DNA from: Janthinobacterium sp. 64
GTDB lineage: Bacteria; Pseudomonadota; Gammaproteobacteria; Burkholderiales; Burkholderiaceae_D
Direction: 5' to 3'
DNA: 64,000 nucleotides
Assembly (NCBI RefSeq): GCF_002813325.1
Contig: NZ_PHUG01000001.1
Coordinates: 3,286,001 to 3,350,000 of the forward strand
The notes below the pieces were generated by a model, which saw only the letters and a program-made list of their open reading frames with translations, did not search any database and was not told the DNA's origin. Shown here one piece after another: positions 35,454 to 45,440 of this stretch; positions within the stretch are counted from its first letter, which is position 1; the number at the start of each line of letters is the position of its first letter. A program made the position numbers and the translations under genes.

Positions 35454-37142
35454 ATGCCACCAGACTTGCGCACGACCTACGAACTCGGTAACCACAACCA
35501 GACCACGACCTGGCTGGAATGCATCACCTTCTATCAAGATCTCGCCGCACGCTACCCGCAAGTGCTGCATTTCGAACAGATCGGCCTGTCCGACTCGGGC
35601 GTGCCCATCCACGCTGGCGTCGTCAGCGCGGACGGCGTATTCGACCGCGAACAGATCAAGCGCGCAGGGCGCACCGTGTTCTTCAACAACAACGGCATCC
35701 ACCCGGGCGAACCGGAAGGCATCGACGCCTGCATGGCCATCGTGCGCGACCTGTGTACGCAGCCGGAGCGCCTGGCGGCGCTGGGCAGCACCGTGCTGCT
35801 GTTCATTCCGATCTACAACGTCGATGGCAGCCTGAACCGCGCCAACACGTCGCGCGTGAACCAGGATGGCCCGGAGCAATTCGGTTTCCGCGGCAATAGC
35901 CGCCACCTGGACCTGAACCGCGATTTCATCAAGTGCGACAGCCTGAATGCGCAAGTGTTCAACCGCCTGCTGGCCAGCTGGGATCCAGACGTGATGGTCG
36001 ACACCCACACGTCGAACGGCGCCGACTACCCGTACACGATGACCCTGATCCACACGCAGACGGATAAGCTGGGCAATGGCCTCGGTCCCTTCCTGCAAGA
36101 CACCATGCTGCCGCACATCTTTGCGGCAATGGAAAGCGCCGGCTGGCCCACCTGTCCGTACGTGAACCCCGTCAAGGACAGTCCCGACCACGGCATCGCC
36201 GAATTCCTCGAAGTGCCCCGTTTCTCGACCGGCTTTGCGGCCCTGCACCACGTCATCGGTTTCATGCCGGAAACGCATATGCTCAAACCATTTGCCGACC
36301 GCTACGCTTCCATGCGCGCCCTGCTCGACATCACGATGGCGTTCACGGTCAAACACGGCGAACAGATCAAGCAGCTGCGCGCGCAAGCCAAGGCGGCGGG
36401 ACGCACGCAGGCTGCATGGCCGATCCACTGGGCCATGAACGAAGAGCAGCCGTCGACCTTCCCCTTCAAGGGTTACGCGGCGCAATACACGCCGAGTCTC
36501 CTCGGCGACTACCAGCGCCTGTCCTACGACCGCTCGCAGCCGTGGGAACGCGATATCAAGTATTACAACCGCTTCGATGCGGACGTCACCGTGGCCGCGC
36601 CGAAAGCCTATGTCGTGCCCCAGGCGTGGCGCGAAGTCATCGAGCGCCTGCGCTGGAACGGCGTCGAAATGAGCCCCATCACCGCCGAACAGACGCTAAC
36701 GGCGCGCTACTACCACATCACAAACGTCGGCACTCGCGCCACGGCCTATGAAGGCCACATGTTCCACGACACGGTCGACGTGGAAGCGCGCACGGGCCAG
36801 TTCACCGTGCAGGCCGGCGATTATGTCGTGTCCCTGGAGCAGGACAACGCGCGCTACGCCGTGGAAACGCTGGAACCGCAAGCGCACGACAGTTTCTTCC
36901 GCTGGGGCTTCTTCAACAGCGTGCTGGAGAAGAAAGAAGCGTTCTCCGATTACGTGTTCGAAGACATGGCATCCGAATTGCTGCGCGACGAGCCTGTGCT
37001 GGCCGCCAAGTTTGCCGACTGGAAAGCAGCGAATCCAGCCTTGCTGAGCAATCAGGAAGCCGTGCTCGGCTTCATTTTTGCGCACTGCCAGCGCTTTGCC
37101 GAGCCGGAATGGCGGCGCTACCCGGTCATTGCCCTGATGTAA
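35454..37142 (+). CDS. M14-family zinc carboxypeptidase, cytoplasmic
   Basis: 562 residues. The N-terminal ~300 form an M14 domain. The zinc motif is H83-x-x-E86 in GIHPGEPEG, and the third ligand His is expected in VDTHTSNG (about 184). HLDLNRDF carries the substrate-binding Arg. No signal peptide is visible, unlike digestive carboxypeptidases. The C-terminal ~200 residues are an extra domain. Ribosome site is weak, so the start could move slightly. It may trim peptides or modified amino acids; the substrate is unknown. Confidence 0.85.
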   Translation: MPPDLRTTYELGNHNQTTTWLECITFYQDLAARYPQVLHFEQIGLSDSGVPIHAGVVSADGVFDREQIKRAGRTVFFNNNGIHPGEPEGIDACMAIVRDLCTQPERLAALGSTVLLFIPIYNVDGSLNRANTSRVNQDGPEQFGFRGNSRHLDLNRDFIKCDSLNAQVFNRLLASWDPDVMVDTHTSNGADYPYTMTLIHTQTDKLGNGLGPFLQDTMLPHIFAAMESAGWPTCPYVNPVKDSPDHGIAEFLEVPRFSTGFAALHHVIGFMPETHMLKPFADRYASMRALLDITMAFTVKHGEQIKQLRAQAKAAGRTQAAWPIHWAMNEEQPSTFPFKGYAAQYTPSLLGDYQRLSYDRSQPWERDIKYYNRFDADVTVAAPKAYVVPQAWREVIERLRWNGVEMSPITAEQTLTARYYHITNVGTRATAYEGHMFHDTVDVEARTGQFTVQAGDYVVSLEQDNARYAVETLEPQAHDSFFRWGFFNSVLEKKEAFSDYVFEDMASELLRDEPVLAAKFADWKAANPALLSNQEAVLGFIFAHCQRFAEPEWRRYPVIALM

Positions 37143-37171
37143 ATCCGGGCTGCATCGACTGCAACATCCTG

Positions 37172-37208
37172 GCGCCGCATCGGAGACCCCGGTGCGGCGC
37201 CTCTTTCT
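37172..37208 (+). terminator. hairpin between the M14 and FUSC genes
   Basis: Stem GGCGCCGCA (37172-37180) and TGCGGCGCC (37194-37202), extended inward by CATCGG/CCGGTG, followed by TCTTTCT. Probably the M14 terminator; it ends 25 bp before the FUSC start and could also attenuate that gene. Confidence 0.7.
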
Positions 37209-37232
37209 GTGCCCTACCCACAAGGTAATCCC

Positions 37233-39383
37233 ATGCACTACGCACTGAACCTGCGCACCTTTATTTACAGCCATTATTTTTACCTGGGCTTGCGCGTGGC
37301 CATCGGCCTGGTGGGCCTGGCTCTGCTGGTCCAGGAAATCAGCGACAGCGCCACCGCCATGACGGTATGCATCGGCGCCCTGTGCACGACCCTGATGGAC
37401 ATGCCCAGCCCGCTGCGCCACAAGTTCAACGAAATGCTCGCTTCCGTGCTGCTGTGCAGCGCCGTAACGCTCCTGATCAGCCTGTGCGGGCCCGTGCAGT
37501 GGCTGCTGATGACGGTGCTCGTGCTGGTCAGTTTCCTCGCCAGCATGATGGTGGTGTACGGCAAAAAATCCATGCCCTTGCAACTGGCCGCCCTGTTCAT
37601 CATGACCATGTCGATGGAGCACCAGATGACGTGGCAACAATCGTTCCACCACGCAGGCCTGTTCATGCTGGGTGGCTTGATCTATCTGGCCTATGCCATG
37701 GCCATCGCCTGGGTCTTGCGCCACCGCATCAAACAGCAAGTGCTGGCCGAAGCCCTGTTCGAGCTGGCCGCCTACATCGACATCAAGGCCGATTTCTACG
37801 ACACGCGTTTTAATCTGACCGAGCAATTCAACAAGCTGGTGCGCCACCAAAGCATCCTGGCCGACCGCCAGCAGGCGTCGCGCGATTTGATACTGCGCAG
37901 CCACAAGAACAGCAAGGACGCCATCGTCGTGCAAGTGCACGTGTGCATGCTCGATCTGTATGAACTGATACTCTCCACGCACACGGATTACGCGCTGCTG
38001 CGCCAGCACCTGGCCGACTCCGAGGTGCTCAAATCCTTGCATGACCTGGCCTACAAGGCGGCGCGCGATATCGAAGCCGTGGCCTACGCCGTCACGCGCA
38101 AGCGCGCCTCGTATGCGCAAATCAGTTATGACAAGGAATGGGCCGACATCGAAGGAGAAATTGCCCGCCTGCACGCTCAAGGCGACGCAGCGCAGGAAGC
38201 GCTGGCCACCCTGCGCGCGCAGCGCAACAAGATCCGCGCGATTCTGAAGATGATCGGCGAACTGCATCTGGCCACGCAAAAAGTCTACGACAACGTGCCG
38301 TTCTGGAGCGGCGCGGACATGGCGCCATTCCTGTCGCAGCAGAAATACGAACTGACCACCCTGCTGGCCAACTTGCGCGTGGACTCGCCCGTATTCCGCT
38401 TCGCCCTGCGCGTGTCGATGGCGATTTCCGTGGGCTTATTGATCGGCCACTGGCTGCCATACGCGGCCCACAGCTACTGGATCGTCTTGACCATCGTCAT
38501 CATCCTGCGGCCCACCTTCAGCATGACGCGCCAGCGCCGCGCCGACCGCATCATCGGCACCATCATCGGCTGCGTGGTCACGGCCATCGTGATCCGCTTT
38601 GTGCACAGCAATATCGTGCTGATGGCCATATTATTTCTCTCCATCGTGGCCACGCCCACTTTTATTTATTTGCGCTACCGCTACACGGCCATCGCCGTGA
38701 GCCTGATGATCTTGCTGCAAATGCACCTGGTGGCGCCCAGCAATCCGAACCTCGTCAGCGAACGCCTGATCGACACGCTGATCGGCGCGGCGGTGGCCAC
38801 CGTGTTCAGCTTTGTGCTGGCCAACTGGGAATACCAGAGCCTGCCACGCCTCGTGCGCCAGGTGCTCAACGTGAACCTCAGCTATATGCAAGCCAGCTTC
38901 GCGCTGCTGCAAGGAAAATGTTTCGATGATTTCGCCTACCGCATCGAGCGCAAGCGTTTGATGGACAGCTTGGCCGCGCTCAGCTCGGCACTCGTGCGCA
39001 TGCTCGATGAGCCGGCCAGCAAGCAGCGGGCCGTGGAAGACATCAACCTGTTCATCGTGCAAAATTATTTATTGGTCGCCCACGTGGCGGCACTGCGCTC
39101 GATCCTGGGCCGCCATGCCAGCCAGCTGCCCGTCGCGCCCGTCAATGCCTTGCTTGGCCACAGCCATACGCAAGTGTGCCTGACCTTGTCGCGCGCGCTC
39201 GAACAGCTCGACGACAAGGCGGCCATCAGCGCGCCTCTGGCCGCCCTTGCAGCCCCGCCCGTCAGCGACGTGGCCTGGTCGGGCTGGCCGCTGGTCAAGC
39301 GACGCATCCGATTGTTGCAGGCAGATGCGGACAAGATCGTGGTGCATAGCGCCGCAATCGTGCATATCGTTTCGCCACGCTAA
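37233..39383 (+). CDS. FUSC-family (YccS/YhfK-like) inner-membrane protein
   Basis: Start at ATG 37233 with AAGG 8 nt upstream; the GTG at 37209 has no site. 716 residues. Two blocks of about five or six helices (about 20-165 and 395-525) flank a long soluble helical region (about 170-390). The fusaric-acid-resistance phrases SYWIVLTIVIILRPTFSMTRQRRADRIIGT (about 418-447) mark FUSC. Members export aromatic acids or similar compounds. There is no membrane-fusion partner gene nearby, so it matches YccS more than AaeB. Confidence 0.88.
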   Translation: MHYALNLRTFIYSHYFYLGLRVAIGLVGLALLVQEISDSATAMTVCIGALCTTLMDMPSPLRHKFNEMLASVLLCSAVTLLISLCGPVQWLLMTVLVLVSFLASMMVVYGKKSMPLQLAALFIMTMSMEHQMTWQQSFHHAGLFMLGGLIYLAYAMAIAWVLRHRIKQQVLAEALFELAAYIDIKADFYDTRFNLTEQFNKLVRHQSILADRQQASRDLILRSHKNSKDAIVVQVHVCMLDLYELILSTHTDYALLRQHLADSEVLKSLHDLAYKAARDIEAVAYAVTRKRASYAQISYDKEWADIEGEIARLHAQGDAAQEALATLRAQRNKIRAILKMIGELHLATQKVYDNVPFWSGADMAPFLSQQKYELTTLLANLRVDSPVFRFALRVSMAISVGLLIGHWLPYAAHSYWIVLTIVIILRPTFSMTRQRRADRIIGTIIGCVVTAIVIRFVHSNIVLMAILFLSIVATPTFIYLRYRYTAIAVSLMILLQMHLVAPSNPNLVSERLIDTLIGAAVATVFSFVLANWEYQSLPRLVRQVLNVNLSYMQASFALLQGKCFDDFAYRIERKRLMDSLAALSSALVRMLDEPASKQRAVEDINLFIVQNYLLVAHVAALRSILGRHASQLPVAPVNALLGHSHTQVCLTLSRALEQLDDKAAISAPLAALAAPPVSDVAWSGWPLVKRRIRLLQADADKIVVHSAAIVHIVSPR

Positions 39384-39394
39384 ACCGCAGCGAT

Positions 39395-41341
39395 TTATTT
39401 CAGATAGCGTTCAAACCAATCGATGGTGCGTTTCTGCAAGTCGCGCTGGTGCTCGGGCTTGCGGAAGGAATGGCCTTCACCGTCGTAGATGAACAGGCTG
39501 GACGGCACGCCCATGGCGCGCAAGCCGTGCCAGAATTCCAGCGACTGGGCGGCCGGCGTTTCCACGTCGCGCTCGCCCACGTAGATCAGGGTCGGCGTCT
39601 TGGCCGCCTTGATCGATTCGATCGGTGAGGCACGGCGGTAGACCTCGGGCTTGTCATACGCGGAAGCGCCAAAGAACGGGATCATCCACTGATTGATGCC
39701 GTTCTGGCCGTAATAACTGATCCAGTTCGACACGCCCGCGCCCGCCACGGCCGCCTTGAAGCGGTCGCTGTGCGTGACGCCCCACATGGTCATGAAGCCG
39801 CCATACGAATGGCCGATCAGGCCCAGGCGCTGGCCGTCGACGGGCGCCATTGTTTGCGCCGCATCGATACCGGCCAGAATGTCGCGCCAGTCGCCGCCGC
39901 CAAAGTCGGCCATGTTGGCGCGCGTAAAAGCCTGGCCCTGGCCAAAGCTGCCGCGCGGATTGGGCAGGAAGACGAAATAGCCTTTTTGCGTCAATTCGTG
40001 GATCAGCGTGCCCGCTCCCACGTAACGGGGCGAGGCCGCCGTGCCGGGGCCGCCATGGACGTTGACGATCATCGGATAGCGCTTGCCGGCCTCCACCGAC
40101 AACGGTCCCAGCAGCCAGCCCTGCACCTTGTATTGCTCATTGCTCCAGCCCACGTTCTGCACCGCCAGTTGCGGCGCAAAGCCGTCATTGTCGCGCGTGA
40201 TCTTTTTCAGCTGGCCCACCGGTCCCGCCACCAGGTAGGAAGCGTGCGTAAAATCTTCCTGTACGGCAGCCGCTTGCAAGCCATCGGCGCTGAACGACAG
40301 ACGGCCATCGCTGCCGCTGCTGCTGATCTCACCGAGCAGCACAGGTTGGCTGGGGCCGGTCTGCGCATCGACGGGCACCAGCGCCAGCTGCGAATCGATC
40401 AGGGCCGTTGCCAGCAAGCCGGCGCCGCGCCAGACGACGCCATTGAAGGTGCCGCGGTAGTCCGGCGTGAGATTGCGCGGCGTGCCGCCGGCCAGCGGCA
40501 CGGTATAAATATCGCCGCCGATGGAGCCGAAATCGCTCATCAGGCCGCCGATGAAGGCCACCGTCTTGCCATCGGGCGAAACGGAAGGCAGGTTCAGCTG
40601 CATGGCCGGCGACGCGATCACGCGCAGGGCGCCCGTGGCCGCATTGATATGGCTGAGCTTGGCGACCCACCAGTTGCTGTCGCCATTGCCCTGCGCGCTG
40701 GTGGCGACAAAGCCGCGGCCATCGGGCGTCCAGTTGTATTCATAGACATAGGTGTCGCCTGGTGACAGCAAACGCGGCTCGCCGCCGCTGGCCGCCACCA
40801 CGACTATGCGCTGGGCATCGTCTTCGCTGCCCACTTCGCCCACCTGGCGCGCGCCTGCCTCGACGGCGCCGGCCAGCTTGCGCGCGCCCACCGTGGCGAG
40901 CAGGGCCAGCTGCTTGCCGTCCGGCGACCAGCGCGCCGTGCTGGCCACGCCCTTGATGCTGGTCAACATCCGCGCTGGCGCCTGCGACAAGGTGGCCAGG
41001 TACAGCTGCGCCGTGCCCGCCTTGGCGTCGTAGCCGATGAAGGCCAGTTGCCGGCCGTCAGGCGACCAGCTGGGCTTGTCGTAAGAACACACGGTGCATG
41101 GATCGAATTGCTGCACGATGGCGCCGTTGGCGGCGTCGCGCACGACGATCACCGCATGCGGGCGCTGCGGCTGTTCCGCCTTGCTCGACTCGATGGCGGC
41201 GATGTGCTGGCCATTGGCCGACAAGGCGACGGCGCGGTAATCGCGCAAGGCCGGCTCGCTTGCCGGAGCGGCCAGTACCGTTGTGCCCAGAAGACTGCTT
41301 GCCAGCAAGCCACAAGCGGCCAGATCAGTTATTTTCATCAT
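39395..41341 (-). CDS. S9-family prolyl oligopeptidase with signal peptide
   Basis: 648 residues with a signal peptide (about 1-24). Residues about 35-390 form a WD/TolB-like propeller (WSPDGRQLAF, WSPDGKQLAL, VSPDGKTVAF). The C-terminal alpha/beta hydrolase carries S512 (GHSYGG), D592 (GERDVETP) and H624 (GEGHSF). Such enzymes cut small peptides, often after Pro or as acylaminoacyl peptidases, here in the periplasm. Converges with the FUSC gene with an 11-bp gap. A terminator-like hairpin ends less than 20 bp before its start. Confidence 0.9.
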   Translation of the reverse strand: MMKITDLAACGLLASSLLGTTVLAAPASEPALRDYRAVALSANGQHIAAIESSKAEQPQRPHAVIVVRDAANGAIVQQFDPCTVCSYDKPSWSPDGRQLAFIGYDAKAGTAQLYLATLSQAPARMLTSIKGVASTARWSPDGKQLALLATVGARKLAGAVEAGARQVGEVGSEDDAQRIVVVAASGGEPRLLSPGDTYVYEYNWTPDGRGFVATSAQGNGDSNWWVAKLSHINAATGALRVIASPAMQLNLPSVSPDGKTVAFIGGLMSDFGSIGGDIYTVPLAGGTPRNLTPDYRGTFNGVVWRGAGLLATALIDSQLALVPVDAQTGPSQPVLLGEISSSGSDGRLSFSADGLQAAAVQEDFTHASYLVAGPVGQLKKITRDNDGFAPQLAVQNVGWSNEQYKVQGWLLGPLSVEAGKRYPMIVNVHGGPGTAASPRYVGAGTLIHELTQKGYFVFLPNPRGSFGQGQAFTRANMADFGGGDWRDILAGIDAAQTMAPVDGQRLGLIGHSYGGFMTMWGVTHSDRFKAAVAGAGVSNWISYYGQNGINQWMIPFFGASAYDKPEVYRRASPIESIKAAKTPTLIYVGERDVETPAAQSLEFWHGLRAMGVPSSLFIYDGEGHSFRKPEHQRDLQKRTIDWFERYLK

Positions 41342-41358
41342 GTAAATTCCGGTTAGAA

Positions 41359-41391
41359 ATAAAAAAAACCGCCGGCAAGCGCGGCGGTTTT
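41359..41391 (-). terminator. terminator of the permease gene, abutting the S9 start
   Basis: Stem AAAACCGCC (41365-41373) and GGCGGTTTT (41383-41391); on the minus strand it is followed by a run of T (complement of 41361-41368). It lies between the permease stop (41409) and the S9 start (41341), leaving about 17 nt for S9. Confidence 0.88.
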
Positions 41392-41408
41392 GGATGGAAC
41401 AGACTGCA

Positions 41409-42881
41409 TTAGCGGGCCTTCTTGCCCAGGTGCGAATGCCGCATGCTGTACAAGAAGTAAATGGCCACCGTCACCGCCATCCACACGCTGAACACGACAA
41501 ACGTCGTATGCGGCAAATCGCGCATGATGTACAGGCAAGCCAGGATGCTCAGGCCGGGAATCACATACGGGCCGAACGGCACGCTGAAGCCTTCGATGCG
41601 GTTCGCACCCTGTTTGTGGCGCAGCACGGGCACGGCGATCGAGACCACCATGAAGGCCGTCAGGGTACCGATGCTGACCATGTCCCACAGGTAAGTCGCA
41701 TCGATGGAACCGGCCACCACGGCCACCACGAGGCAGACGATGATGGTATTGCTGACCGGCACCAGGGTGCGCGGGTGGATTTTCTGGAACGATTTCGGAA
41801 TCAAACCATCGCGGCTGACGGCAAACAGGATGCGCGTCTGGCCATAGATCGTCACCAGGGTGACGCTGAAGACGGAAATGACGGCGCCGGCCGACAGCAC
41901 CAGCGCGGGCCAGGTCTTGCCCGTGACGTTTTGCAGGATCACCGCCAGGCCCGCTTCCTGGCCTTCGAACAATTTCGCCTGTTGCGCGCCGAGGGCAGCC
42001 ACGGCCACCAGCAAGTAAAACACGGTGACGATGAGCAAGGCGCCGAGGATGCCGCGCGGCACATTGCGCGTGGGATTTTTCACTTCATCGCCTGCGGTGG
42101 CCACCGTATCGAGGCCGATGAAGGAGAAGAAGACGGTGCCGGCCGCGGCCGTGACGCCCGTCATGCCGGCAAAGCCCTTGCTATTGTCGGTATTGAAGAA
42201 GGGGAAGAAATTGTCGGCGTTAAAACCGGAAAACGCGATGACGATGAAAAACACGAGGATCGCCAGTTTGATGATGACCATGATGGCGTTCATCAGGGCC
42301 GATTCCTTGGCGCCACGCAGCAGCAAGAAGCCGCACATGCAGATCAAAAAGATCGGCGGCAGGTTGATGTGGCCGGCATGAAACTCCATGCCATGCGGGC
42401 CAGAAACGATCATCGGCGTGCGCAGCATCTCGGGAATGTGCCAGCCAAACGCGTTTTCCAGGAAGTTGTTCAGGTAGGACGACCAGCCGATGGCCACGGC
42501 ACTGCCCGCCAAGCCGTATTCGAGCAGCAGACAGGCGGCCATGATGAAGGCAAGAAACTCCCCCACGGTGGCGTAGGCAAACGAATACGAGGAGCCGGAA
42601 GCGGGTATGCGGAACGACAATTCCGCATAACACAAGGCCGTCAGGCCGGCCGTGATGGCGGCGATCAGGAAAGACAGGACGACTGAGGGGCCCGCCTTGG
42701 GGACGGCTTCGACCATGGTAAAGAAAATGCCAGTGCCGATGGTGGCGCCGACGCCGATCATGGTGAGGGAAAACAGGCCGATGGAGCGGCTCAAGCCACT
42801 GCTGCTGAGGCCTTCACCATATTCGACCGTGGTATCGATCGGCTTGGTGCGGCAGAGTTTCTGGACCAGGGTTTGGCTCAC
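41409..42881 (-). CDS. APC-superfamily amino-acid permease (cationic amino-acid type)
   Basis: The start is GTG at 42881 (VSQTLVQKL) with AAGGA 6 nt upstream; no ATG fits. 490 residues, 12 or more helices. The APC loop TMIGVGATIGTGIFF (about 40-54) and the conserved AYAELSFRIPASGSSYSFAY (about 85-105) place it with the YfnA/CAT group that takes basic or neutral amino acids by proton symport. Substrate not determined. Confidence 0.88.
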   Translation of the reverse strand: MSQTLVQKLCRTKPIDTTVEYGEGLSSSGLSRSIGLFSLTMIGVGATIGTGIFFTMVEAVPKAGPSVVLSFLIAAITAGLTALCYAELSFRIPASGSSYSFAYATVGEFLAFIMAACLLLEYGLAGSAVAIGWSSYLNNFLENAFGWHIPEMLRTPMIVSGPHGMEFHAGHINLPPIFLICMCGFLLLRGAKESALMNAIMVIIKLAILVFFIVIAFSGFNADNFFPFFNTDNSKGFAGMTGVTAAAGTVFFSFIGLDTVATAGDEVKNPTRNVPRGILGALLIVTVFYLLVAVAALGAQQAKLFEGQEAGLAVILQNVTGKTWPALVLSAGAVISVFSVTLVTIYGQTRILFAVSRDGLIPKSFQKIHPRTLVPVSNTIIVCLVVAVVAGSIDATYLWDMVSIGTLTAFMVVSIAVPVLRHKQGANRIEGFSVPFGPYVIPGLSILACLYIMRDLPHTTFVVFSVWMAVTVAIYFLYSMRHSHLGKKAR

Positions 42882-43109
42882 TAATATTCCTTTATGAGGC
42901 ACACATATTCGTATGACGGGTAAAAACAAATAGCGCTCCGGCCCTACCTGGCAAAAAACCGGAAAGATCGCGTCCATTTTCAAAACTAAGCGATTATAGG
43001 GCTTTCATCGGCTCAGCTAAACAGAACTTTGATGCATGGAAACAACGCCAGGCGTGCGCCGGCAAAGCCACGGGAGTGCTGGCGAAGAAGAAATTGCTTA
43101 CATGAAAGA

Positions 43110-43145
43110 AAAAGCGCGCCGCTGCAGGAGCAGGGACGCGCTTTT
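43110..43145 (-). terminator. terminator of the ProY-like permease gene
   Basis: AAAAGCGCG (43110-43118) and CGCGCTTTT (43137-43145), with an inner CTGC/GCAG pair; five T follow on the minus strand. The 286-bp gap 42882-43167 shows nothing else I can name. Confidence 0.82.
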
Positions 43146-43167
43146 GACTCAGCTCAACTACGCTGGC

Positions 43168-44598
43168 TTACTTCTTGACGTGTGGCGCATCGGCCTGCGG
43201 CCAGCCTGCCTCGTAGCCTTGCGGCACGTCGTCGCGGCGCTCTTTCGGCGCCAGGCCCAGCACGTAGTACAGCACCGTCAGCAGGATCAGCCAGGCTGGT
43301 CCGACCATCAGGGCGATGCGCGTATCGGGGAAATACGCCATCAGGCCGATCACCAGCGCCAGGAAAGCCAGCGAAATCCAGGAACCGTAGGGCGCGAACG
43401 GCATGCGGAAGGCCAGGTTCTTGATTTCCAGCGGCGTCAAGGTCTTGCGGAACTGAATTTGCGTGACCAGGATCACGCCCCAGGTCCAGACGGCGCCGAA
43501 GGTGGAAATCGAGGTGACCCAGATAAACACTTTTTCCGGCACCAGGTAGTTCAGCAGCACGCCCAGCAACAGCGCGAAGACGGACACCAGGATGGCGCGG
43601 CGCGGCACGCCGCTGGCCGTGGTTTCCGCAAACGCCTTCGGCGCCTGGCCTTGCAGCGCCAGGTTGTACAGCATGCGGCCTGTGCTGAAGATGCCGCCAT
43701 TGCACGACGACAAGGCCGCCGTCAGCACGACGAAGTTGATGATGCCGGCGGCCGTCTTGATGCCCAGGCGTTCGAACGTCATCACGAAGGGGCTGCCGGT
43801 GGTGCCGATTTCATTCCATGGGTAGATCGACAGGATGACGAACAATGCGCCGACATAGAAAATCAGAATGCGCCAGAACACCGAATTGATGGCGTCCGGA
43901 ATCGATTTCTTCGGGTTCGCCGCTTCGCCGGCCGTCAGGCCGATCATTTCCACGCCCAGATAGGCGAACATCACCATCTGCAGCGACATCAGCACGCCTT
44001 GCGCGCCATTCGGGAAGAAACCGCCATGCGTCCACAGGTTCGAGATGCCGACGGCCACGCCGCCGTTGCCCAGGCCGAAGACGATCATGCCCGTGCCGCC
44101 GACGATCATCAGGATGATGGTGACGACCTTGATCAGGGCAAACCAGAACTCGAACTCGCCGTAAGCTTTCACGGCCAGCAGGTTGATGGCGCCCATGGAA
44201 CCCAAGGCCGCCAGGGCCCAGATCCAGCGCGGCACGTCGGGGAACCAGATGCCCATGTAGATGGCGACGGCGGTAATTTCCGCCACGCATGTGACGAGCC
44301 ACAGGAACCAGTAGTTCCAGCCCGTCAGATAGCCTTGCAGGGGACCCAGGTAATCCTGGGCATAGCGGCTGAAAGAACCGGCCACGGGATTGTGCACGGC
44401 CATTTCACCCAGCGCGCGCATGATCATGAAGATGACCGCGCCACCGATGATGTACGACAGCATGATGCCGGGACCGGCCATCTTGATCGCGTTGCCCGAA
44501 CCCAGAAACAGGCCCACGCCAATCGCGGCGCCCAGCGCCATCAGGCGGATTTGCCGCTCGCCCAGGCCGCGGTGCAAGCCTTGTTCATTCGTTTTCAT
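43168..44598 (-). CDS. AAT-family amino-acid permease, ProY-like
   Basis: Start at ATG 44598 (MKTNEQGLHRGLGERQIRLMALG) with CGGAGA upstream; 476 residues, 12 helices. The whole sequence follows E. coli ProY closely (MALGAAIGVGLFLGSGNAIKMAGPG, RALGEMAVHNPVAGSFSRYAQDYLGPL). Members carry proline, aromatic or branched neutral amino acids with protons. Preceded on the same strand by a RidA gene with a 129-bp gap. Confidence 0.87.
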   Translation of the reverse strand: MKTNEQGLHRGLGERQIRLMALGAAIGVGLFLGSGNAIKMAGPGIMLSYIIGGAVIFMIMRALGEMAVHNPVAGSFSRYAQDYLGPLQGYLTGWNYWFLWLVTCVAEITAVAIYMGIWFPDVPRWIWALAALGSMGAINLLAVKAYGEFEFWFALIKVVTIILMIVGGTGMIVFGLGNGGVAVGISNLWTHGGFFPNGAQGVLMSLQMVMFAYLGVEMIGLTAGEAANPKKSIPDAINSVFWRILIFYVGALFVILSIYPWNEIGTTGSPFVMTFERLGIKTAAGIINFVVLTAALSSCNGGIFSTGRMLYNLALQGQAPKAFAETTASGVPRRAILVSVFALLLGVLLNYLVPEKVFIWVTSISTFGAVWTWGVILVTQIQFRKTLTPLEIKNLAFRMPFAPYGSWISLAFLALVIGLMAYFPDTRIALMVGPAWLILLTVLYYVLGLAPKERRDDVPQGYEAGWPQADAPHVKK

Positions 44599-44727
44599 TA
44601 CGTGTCTCCGTTTTTTTCTTGAATACGCCGATCCCTCCACCCCAATGGCGGTTCCGCTCTTGCTGGAAAGGAGGAAACGGTGCGCCGGCGGCAAGCGCCG
44701 GCATGTTCATGTGGTCAGACCACTGCG

Positions 44728-45186
44728 TCAGGCCAGTTCGGCGATCAGCTCGATCTCGACGCAAGCGCCCAGCGGGATTTGCGCCACGCCGAAGGCGGAG
44801 CGCGCGTGCTTGCCGCTGTCGCCGAAGACTTCGACGAACAGTTCCGAGGCGCCATTGGTCACCAGGTGCTGTTCCGTGAATGTGGAGGTGGAATTGACCA
44901 GGCTCATGACCTTGACGATGCGCTTGACCTTGTTCAAGTCGCCGCCGCACGCGTCTTGCAAGGTGGCGATCAGTTCGATGGCGATGCCGCGCGCAGCGAT
45001 CTTGCCTTCTTCCGTGGTGACATCCTTGCCCAGTTGACCGACCCAGACCTTGCCATCCTTCTTGGCCAGGTGGCCGGACAGGAAGACGGTGTTGCCCGTG
45101 CGGGCATGCATCACGTAGGCGGCAGCTGGGGCGGCAACGACTGGCAGTTCAATGTTGAGGGCTTTGAGTTTTTCGTAAAACGACAT
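44728..45186 (-). CDS. RidA-family (YjgF/YER057c) protein
   Basis: ATG 45186 with GGAG upstream; 152 residues. The C-terminal half HARSAFGVAQIPLGACVEIELIA matches RidA, including the Arg that anchors the imine's carboxylate. RidA hydrolyses reactive enamines and imines from PLP enzymes. This longer, more distant subtype often lacks proven deaminase activity. Next to an amino-acid permease, so amino-acid catabolism is likely. Confidence 0.85.
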   Translation of the reverse strand: MSFYEKLKALNIELPVVAAPAAAYVMHARTGNTVFLSGHLAKKDGKVWVGQLGKDVTTEEGKIAARGIAIELIATLQDACGGDLNKVKRIVKVMSLVNSTSTFTEQHLVTNGASELFVEVFGDSGKHARSAFGVAQIPLGACVEIELIAELA

Positions 45187-45440
45187 GCTATTTCTCCAAG
45201 AAAACAATATAAGCGAAACCAAAATTCATGCACGGCAGGGCACGGAGGATGACGCCCTGGCAGCGCGGTAGTGACCGACAACAGTGCCAGATTAAACGTC
45301 ATCATATTGGTGAACGAGCAGTTTTAGTTCACAAATAGGCCCGGTTATTCAGTGGATTATACCGACAATCAAACAAAATTCAGCATTGGTTCATGAAGCA
45401 TGCTCTACAGGCATCGAGCGTGACTTTTTTCATTAAATTG

